Source of the DNA: Phycisphaerales bacterium UBA2218
GTDB taxonomy: Bacteria; Planctomycetota; Phycisphaerae; Sedimentisphaerales; Anaerobacaceae
Direction of reading: 5' to 3'
Assembly (NCBI GenBank): GCA_002327785.1
Contig: DCUI01000332.1
Location: 143 to 9,095, forward strand
DNA length: 8,953 nt
Shown here: positions 4,672-8,953 of the stretch, piece by piece
How positions within the stretch are numbered: position 1 is the stretch's first letter
Layout of the letters: each line of letters opens with the position of its first letter
The notes under the pieces: model-generated
Told to the model about the DNA's origin: nothing
Seen by the model: the letters and a program-made list of their open reading frames with translations, nothing else
The model's database searches: none
Program-made: the position numbers and the translations under genes

Positions 4672-6690
4672 CTATTTGCCGGTGATGTACTTCACTTTGG
4701 ATCGCCGGCCGGTCCATTTGCTCTGCCACGAGCCAAACAGGGTTGTCTCGCCTCTGGCATCCTCATCAATACTGAAAATGGTGTTCCGTCGCCATTCCAT
4801 GATTTGCCTGCTGAGTTCTTGTGCCTCGGCAGTGGGGAGCTCCATGCCGTTGAGCTCAAGGGGATCGGTGCCCAGGTGAAAGACCTTCACCGTGGTGTTT
4901 TCCGGGTCGTAGACGAACTTCACATCGCCGCGGATGAATCCCGCCGGGCCCTGCTGCATCCAGCCGGAAAGATATACCCTACGATCCGGTGGAAGCGGTT
5001 CAAGAGCGTTGTGGCCGTCGAAGTTCATCGGGCCGGTCTCAAACCCCATGAGGCCCAGGATCGTGGGGGCCAGGTCTACGGAACTGACGGCTGAACTGAC
5101 TCGCGAGCCCGGCTCGATCAGGCATGGTGCTCGGATGCACATGGCGATGCGCAGGACCTCGTCGTAGGCGATTCGCTCGTGACCCATCATCCGGTGCTCC
5201 GAGAAGGCCTCGCCGTGATCTCCGACGACACAGAAGATGGTCTCTTCCGCCACGCCGAGCTCAGTCAGCCTGGCGTCCAGTGCCGCGAGGAAGCAATCCG
5301 TATAACTGATGGTCTGGAGGTAGCGACCCTCCTGCGTGTCGGCCCTGACGTCGAACCACGCCGGCACTTCATAGGGATCATGAGTAACCGAGCACAGGAC
5401 GACCAGAAGAAAGGGTGTTTTCTCGGACTCGACCCAGTTGGAGATAGGATCGAGCATGGCGAATTCGTCGGCGCCGAGGTACCCGATGAACTGATCTGGA
5501 TCATGTAAGTCCTCACGAGCAAAGAACTTATCGAATCCGAGGTTGTGGACAAGTCCCGGTCGGGACTCGAACGTTCCGGTGGCTGACTGGAAAAAGGCGG
5601 TTCGGAAACCGAGGCCCTTCTCAACGATGGTGGCCAGGCTTGCATAAGGCTGGTCCATCGGTACGGTCTCCGAGATATCCTGCGAGGCTGACGGGAATCG
5701 GCCGGTCAGGAGGGCAAAGAGCGCCTTGGTCGTGTGAGTGACCACCGCGCGTGCGTTGCTGAACGAGACGCCGTGCGCCGCCAGGGTTGCCAGATAGGGT
5801 GTGGGACCGCCGACATTCAGCCCCTGCTGCGGAGCGATGCCCCCCTGATCGCGGGCCAGTGATGTGCAATCATACTGGACCCCTTCGAGAACCACGATAA
5901 CGACATTGTGATTCACGAACTGGGGTTTCAGGGCGATCGGGACACCGTCGTGCCTCGGCAACTGCCGCGTGGCGTTGCGGAAGTCTTCTCGTGCGAGGTG
6001 GCGGTAACGTGGCAGCAGAAAGGCCAGCACCGCCCTCGCTTGGCAGTTGTACCGCATCCCTGCGGCGGCAATCTGGGCTGAGCCCAGGCTGGAAACGGCT
6101 GCGTTGGCGATCACAGCAAGGATGCTGACGATCAGTGACACGGCGATCCGCACACGAAACCGTCGCCGGTTGTACCTGGGGAGCACCGGCTTGGCCAGGG
6201 CACAGAAGAAGAAGGCCAGTGCGATTGCGCTCGGAATCAGCAGGACTGCGGAGGCCCCCGGCATCGCGAGGAGGTTACGAAACACCATTTTCGCCACGTT
6301 GACGGGGTCGCGAAAGAACGGAACGAACTCCATCGGCAGGATCTGTGTGCCGGTACGGATCAGCCAGCCGGCATTCATGCCGGACCAGGTACAAACCGCG
6401 GCGGCCGTAATCGTGGCTCCGCGAAGGACGCGCACTGTCGGCCGACGGTAACACAACAAAGCGAGAATGACCTCGATGGTCACCAGGATCGCAATGTCGG
6501 TGAAGATCCAGGTTGGGTATTCGGAAAGCAGGCCGGACCGCACGGCGTGAAAAAACTTCACGGCAAGGTTACAGAATAACGCCGCGAACATGAGTGCTGT
6601 GTAAGCGCGCGGAACCACCGCTCGGTAGAGCGCGACGCACCGAGATCGTACGGCTCCAAATGCCCCGGCTGTGAATGGATTGGCCTTCAT
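4672..6690 (-). CDS. Membrane-anchored sulfatase / LTA-synthase-like enzyme
   Basis: A 672-residue protein of the alkaline phosphatase/sulfatase superfamily, in the LtaS/phosphoglycerol-transferase-like branch. About five membrane helices fill the N-terminal third (roughly 31-50, 59-82, 90-110, 146-167 and 181-205), followed by an extracytoplasmic catalytic domain from about 260. Metal-site and nucleophile motifs are in order: Glu269 in VVIVVLEG, the Thr nucleophile in THTTKALF (318-325; Thr320 or Thr321), His437 in SVTHDPY, and Asp491-His492 in VVGDHGEAFSEH, with His499 and His504 nearby. Such enzymes move or remove phospho-alcohol groups on lipids, teichoic-acid-like polymers or glycans. 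A Thr rather than Cys/Ser-PSR nucleophile argues against a formylglycine-dependent sulfatase. The substrate is unknown. The ATG at 6690 lacks a Shine-Dalgarno sequence, and the promoter sits right against it. Confidence 0.9.
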   Translation of the reverse strand: MKANPFTAGAFGAVRSRCVALYRAVVPRAYTALMFAALFCNLAVKFFHAVRSGLLSEYPTWIFTDIAILVTIEVILALLCYRRPTVRVLRGATITAAAVCTWSGMNAGWLIRTGTQILPMEFVPFFRDPVNVAKMVFRNLLAMPGASAVLLIPSAIALAFFFCALAKPVLPRYNRRRFRVRIAVSLIVSILAVIANAAVSSLGSAQIAAAGMRYNCQARAVLAFLLPRYRHLAREDFRNATRQLPRHDGVPIALKPQFVNHNVVIVVLEGVQYDCTSLARDQGGIAPQQGLNVGGPTPYLATLAAHGVSFSNARAVVTHTTKALFALLTGRFPSASQDISETVPMDQPYASLATIVEKGLGFRTAFFQSATGTFESRPGLVHNLGFDKFFAREDLHDPDQFIGYLGADEFAMLDPISNWVESEKTPFLLVVLCSVTHDPYEVPAWFDVRADTQEGRYLQTISYTDCFLAALDARLTELGVAEETIFCVVGDHGEAFSEHRMMGHERIAYDEVLRIAMCIRAPCLIEPGSRVSSAVSSVDLAPTILGLMGFETGPMNFDGHNALEPLPPDRRVYLSGWMQQGPAGFIRGDVKFVYDPENTTVKVFHLGTDPLELNGMELPTAEAQELSRQIMEWRRNTIFSIDEDARGETTLFGSWQSKWTGRRSKVKYITGK

Positions 6691-6696
6691 GGGCAG

Positions 6697-6725
6697 AACA
6701 TACCGTAGTCAAGCACCCCTGGCAA
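6697..6725 (-). promoter_or_regulatory. Promoter giving a leaderless sulfatase transcript
   Basis: On the minus strand, TTGCCA (6720-6725) and TATGTT (6697-6702) are separated by 17 bases. The -10 ends only six bases before the ATG, so transcription should begin at or within a base or two of the start codon. The absence of any Shine-Dalgarno sequence upstream of the ATG agrees with a leaderless mRNA. Confidence 0.5.
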
Positions 6726-7538
6726 CCTGTTTCCGCGAGTTGCGGCATTCCACGTACGCGTATGTAAGTGTAGACGCGTGGAGCTGCCCGTCATTTCGGC
6801 AGACCTCAGCAAGGAATACGTTCGGATGCGGTCCGCTGATTTGGGCGCGACTCAAAGCGGCGTAACACTTTATCGAGGCCGGGCGCCTTCATCTTGATGC
6901 CGTGCCGCCGGTATCAGGCACCCTTCTCATCGCAAGTGACTGGCTGCGAGCGCTATCTGCAGACCGACATGCCTGTGGCTGCGTGTTTTCTGTGTTCCTC
7001 TGCAAATATGCGGTCAGAATATTCCTACATATCCTATGTTGCCACGGTCCATACCGTCCGATAATCACCGCTATTACGATAACGTAACGCTCGCTTCGTA
7101 ATGCACAAGGTCATCGCGGCCAGTGTCGCGCGAGGGCGCACGCCCGTTTCTGCGATCCCCGCACGAGGGTATGCGTATGCATCGCCGAGCCATAGACTGC
7201 ACCCGGACGTGGCTATCGATGCGGCCTGCGAGTTCCCGAGATTGAGCCTGCGATGGCTCCATCCGGCAGGTGGCTTCCCTTCCGGAGGGCCCCTGCGGCT
7301 CTACCGCCGCAATGGTGGCACCATTGCGGCGGCGATGATTCGAACAGGCCAAGAGGCGGATTCGCTTTATCATGACTGCCATGGATGGGCAGGTGGCTCC
7401 TTCGGGGTTACGGTAGGTGCCGTTAGACGGAGCGCCCAGACGCGAATTCTCGTGATGGGGCGGTCTGTGCGGCGATTGTGCAGAGAGGGGGGGGACACAG
7501 CAACGATTTCCGGCGTCAACCTCGCGTGGCGACCGAAT
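6726..7538. other. Long stretch without a recognised gene
   Basis: Frames of 60 to 156 codons exist on both strands. They overlap each other, lack ribosome binding sites and give Arg/Ser/Pro/Cys-rich products with no recognisable domain. An AT-richer patch at about 7005-7080 contains GAATATTC (7017-7024). ATTACGA/TCGTAAT at 7073-7079 and 7096-7102 form a 7-bp inverted repeat. GGCAGGTGGCT occurs twice (7265-7275 and 7388-7398), on either side of the palindrome at 7304-7332. It may hold decayed genes, an untranslated RNA or a structural region near parB. Confidence 0.5.
7304..7332. repeat. 29-base near-perfect palindrome, 14-bp arms
   Basis: CCGCCGCAATGGTG (7304-7317) and CACCATTGCGGCGG (7319-7332) are exact reverse complements around a single central G. 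In RNA this would be a 12- to 13-bp hairpin with a tiny loop. As DNA it is a large, symmetric binding site or cruciform. No T-run follows on either strand, so it is not a typical intrinsic terminator. Confidence 0.7.
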
Positions 7539-7730
7539 TCACAGCAATCGCAGCATGCGAGCGTGCCGTAGCGGCTTGACAACCTGCAGGCAGGGGCGAT
7601 TGTTCCACGTGCCGCGCACAGCGAAATGGGGAACCAAGCCACTGGCATAGATACCCGAGGGGATGTGTAAGAAGTCTGGCATCGTCCGGATGGCAGAGGC
7701 GAGTCTGCGGGATTCGTCGATGGTCTCTTC
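7539..7730 (-). pseudogene. Possible small gene or gene remnant
   Basis: A minus-strand frame is open from 7730 to a TGA at 7539-7541 (63 residues). Its only ATG, at 7682, would give 47 residues beginning MPDFLHIPSGIYASG and ending HARMLRLL. Unlike other frames here, its amino-acid make-up looks protein-like, with GTWNNRPCLQVVKPL in the middle and mostly G or C at third positions. The protein-like sequence continues upstream of the ATG (TIDESRRLASAIRT) until an in-frame TGA at 7731-7733, which suggests a gene cut off by a mutation. No good ribosome binding site precedes the ATG. I do not recognise the protein; it could also be chance. Confidence 0.3.
7601..7616. promoter_or_regulatory. Degenerate parS-like site 1
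   Basis: TGTTCCACGTGCCGCG matches 11 of 16 positions of the widely conserved ParB site TGTTTCACGTGAAACA. The CACGTG core is intact, and the left half equals the TGTTCCACGTG variant found in some phyla. The right half is degenerate. It lies 345 bases before parB. Confidence 0.28.
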
Positions 7731-7793
7731 TCATACAAGAAGGACCGTCGCCAAGCCGGCGCTTGCCGACATCACTCTGCATTGAATAGCGAA

Positions 7794-7809
7794 TGCGGCA
7801 CATGAAACA
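7794..7809. promoter_or_regulatory. Degenerate parS-like site 2
   Basis: TGCGGCACATGAAACA matches 12 of 16 positions of TGTTTCACGTGAAACA. Its right half CACATGAAACA differs from consensus at one base. The left half is degenerate. It lies about 150 bases before parB. The pair of half-good sites is suggestive, but neither is a full palindrome. Confidence 0.25.
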
Positions 7810-7885
7810 TCTCTGCCCGCCCTACCGGTGTCGATGCCGCCCGCAAGAAATGTGCAGAACTCCAGACGCATCTGCCGAAATTGTC

Positions 7886-7915
7886 TTGAGAAGACGCAGA
7901 CTCCGTGCGTAGAAT
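7886..7915 (+). promoter_or_regulatory. Promoter of parB
   Basis: TTGAGA (7886-7891) and TAGAAT (7910-7915) each match consensus at five of six positions, with an 18-base spacer. Transcription would start near 7922, leaving a leader of about 39 bases. An inverted repeat, GTCTT-GAG-AAGAC (7883-7895), covers the -35 and could be an operator. Confidence 0.6.
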
Positions 7916-7960
7916 GCCGCGACCGATGAAGCCGATGGATCGTTGTGTAAGGAGAACGCG

Positions 7961-8926
7961 ATGAGCACAGGCAAGGGCGACAAACCCAGGCATCTGGGCA
8001 GGGGCCTTGAGTCTCTGCTTGGCCCTATAAGTATGCCGGCCGCACCCGCCCCAGATCGGATCGCCACGGATGGGTCCGCCGACATCGATGGGTTAGTTCT
8101 ATTACCACCAGACAAAGAACTCAGCAACGCACTGCAAACCCTTGACCTGGCCGCGATCCGGCCAAACCCTTATCAGGCCCGGAGCCTCTGGAACGAGGCG
8201 GATCTCAACGAGCTTGCGGACTCCATCAGAGCCAACGGCGTGATCCAGCCGATCATCGTTCGGCCATGGCAGGGCGGCTACCAGCTCATCGCAGGCGAGC
8301 GCCGGTTCCGCGCGGCCCAGATGGTGGGCCTGACCACCATCCCGGCGGTCGTCCGAGAAGTGACGGACGAACAGCTCTTCGAGTGGTCGCTCGTCGAAAA
8401 CATACACCGGCGCGACCTGAACCCCATCGAACGGGCCAAGGCGTACCAGCACTACCTGGGGGCGTTTTCTCTGACGCAGACGGAGGCGGCCGAACGCCTG
8501 GGCGAAGACCGCTCGGTAATCGCTAATTATTTGCGTCTACTTGACTTACAGGACGAATTGAAGCAGATGCTCGTCGATGGCCGTCTGACGATGGGTCACG
8601 CACGAGCCATTCTGTCGCTCCCCACCGACGAGCTGCGTCGAAAGCTGGCGAACCGCGCCCTGGCAGGGCGGCTCAGTGTCCGCGAGGTGGAGCGGCTGGT
8701 GCGGGTGCACACGGCGGATCGGCCCGGTGCAAAGCCCCCCGCCAGGGCGAAGCCCGCCAACATTATCGACCTGGAGAGCAAGCTGTGCCGCCACTTGGGC
8801 ACACGCGTCTCGATCGAAACGAAGCGAAACGGCCGCAGCGGGCGGATCACCATCGATTTCGACTCCATTGACGAGTTCGAGCGGATCACCGACGTCCTCG
8901 GCGTCGCCTGCACCGAGGAGGTGTAG
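7961..8926 (+). CDS. parB: Chromosome-partitioning protein ParB
   Basis: A complete 321-residue ParB/Spo0J-family protein: a CTP-dependent DNA clamp that loads at parS sites near the origin and, with ParA, separates sister chromosomes. The N-terminal ParA-contact motif HLGRGLESLLG is at 11-21, followed by a flexible linker (22-58). The CTP-binding ParB/Srx fold contains RPNPYQAR (67-74), GVIQPIIVRP (93-102), the signature AGERRFRA (111-118) and ENIHRRDLNPIERAKAY (146-162). The helix-turn-helix at about 171-196 (LTQTEAAERL...VIANYLRLL) reads parS. After a Pro/Ala-rich linker (255-267), the C-terminal dimer domain spans about 269-315. The ATG at 7961 has AAGGAG six bases before it; the in-frame TTG at 7943 lies before that site and is rejected. 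No parA is next to it upstream, unlike the usual parA-parB pair. The contig ends right after the stop. Confidence 0.97.
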   Translation: MSTGKGDKPRHLGRGLESLLGPISMPAAPAPDRIATDGSADIDGLVLLPPDKELSNALQTLDLAAIRPNPYQARSLWNEADLNELADSIRANGVIQPIIVRPWQGGYQLIAGERRFRAAQMVGLTTIPAVVREVTDEQLFEWSLVENIHRRDLNPIERAKAYQHYLGAFSLTQTEAAERLGEDRSVIANYLRLLDLQDELKQMLVDGRLTMGHARAILSLPTDELRRKLANRALAGRLSVREVERLVRVHTADRPGAKPPARAKPANIIDLESKLCRHLGTRVSIETKRNGRSGRITIDFDSIDEFERITDVLGVACTEEV

Positions 8927-8927
8927 T

Positions 8928-8953
8928 CCCCCCCCCCCCCCCCCCCCCCCCCC
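8928..8953. repeat. Poly-C run at the window end
   Basis: Twenty-six consecutive C follow one base after the parB stop codon and run to the last base. Nothing else in the window resembles this. It most likely comes from a sequencing or assembly artefact at a contig edge (a poly-G read tail on the other strand) and not from the genome. Confidence 0.85.

Noticed and set aside
4457..4729. Minus-strand frame of 90 codons overlapping the sulfatase 3' end
   Set aside because: It starts inside the sulfatase gene in another frame, with no ribosome binding site and no recognisable product.
7331..7350. tRNA T-loop-like TTCGAATC on the minus strand
   Set aside because: The flanking bases do not form a 5-bp T-stem, and no acceptor or anticodon arm can be folded around it.
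7101..7571. Plus-strand frame of 156 codons in the gene-free region
   Set aside because: No ribosome binding site, random-looking composition, and it overlaps equally long frames on the other strand.

Overview
The window is GC-rich bacterial chromosomal DNA, most likely from a member of the Planctomycetota. This is an inference from three things: a small secreted protein with a PEP-CTERM tail, a 94-residue protein of a type I associate with planctomycete genomes, and a secreted ankyrin-repeat protein. No rRNA or tRNA is present to confirm it. The last 26 bases are a pure C run, which looks like a contig edge.

Layout. 1-786 (+): C-terminal third of a P2-type cation-pumping ATPase, cut by the window start. 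787-1097: gene-free, with a weak hairpin and a good promoter. 1098-1619 (+): small secreted PEP-CTERM protein. 1643-2092 (-): dtd, D-aminoacyl-tRNA deacylase, convergent with it. 2202-3689 (-): secreted ankyrin-repeat protein with a duplicated helical module, 109 bases upstream of dtd and possibly in the same transcript. 3690-3912: divergent promoter region rich in inverted repeats. 3913-4197 (+): 94-residue conserved hypothetical. 4198-4671: convergent gap with two long perfect inverted repeats. 4672-6690 (-): membrane-anchored sulfatase/LTA-synthase-like enzyme, apparently with a leaderless start. 6691-7960: about 1.27 kb with no convincing gene, holding a 29-base near-perfect palindrome, two parS-like sequences and one possible small reading frame. 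7961-8926 (+): parB with a strong promoter, but no parA next to it.

The genes do not form one pathway. They are mostly single transcription units: ion transport, cell-envelope chemistry (sulfatase-like enzyme, PEP-CTERM protein, periplasmic ankyrin protein), translation quality control (dtd) and chromosome segregation (parB). I do not see a defence system, CRISPR array, insertion sequence or biosynthetic cluster. The points most worth a second look are the internal duplication in the ankyrin protein, the nested inverted repeats upstream of the 94-residue protein, the palindrome and parS-like sites before parB, and the leaderless sulfatase start.
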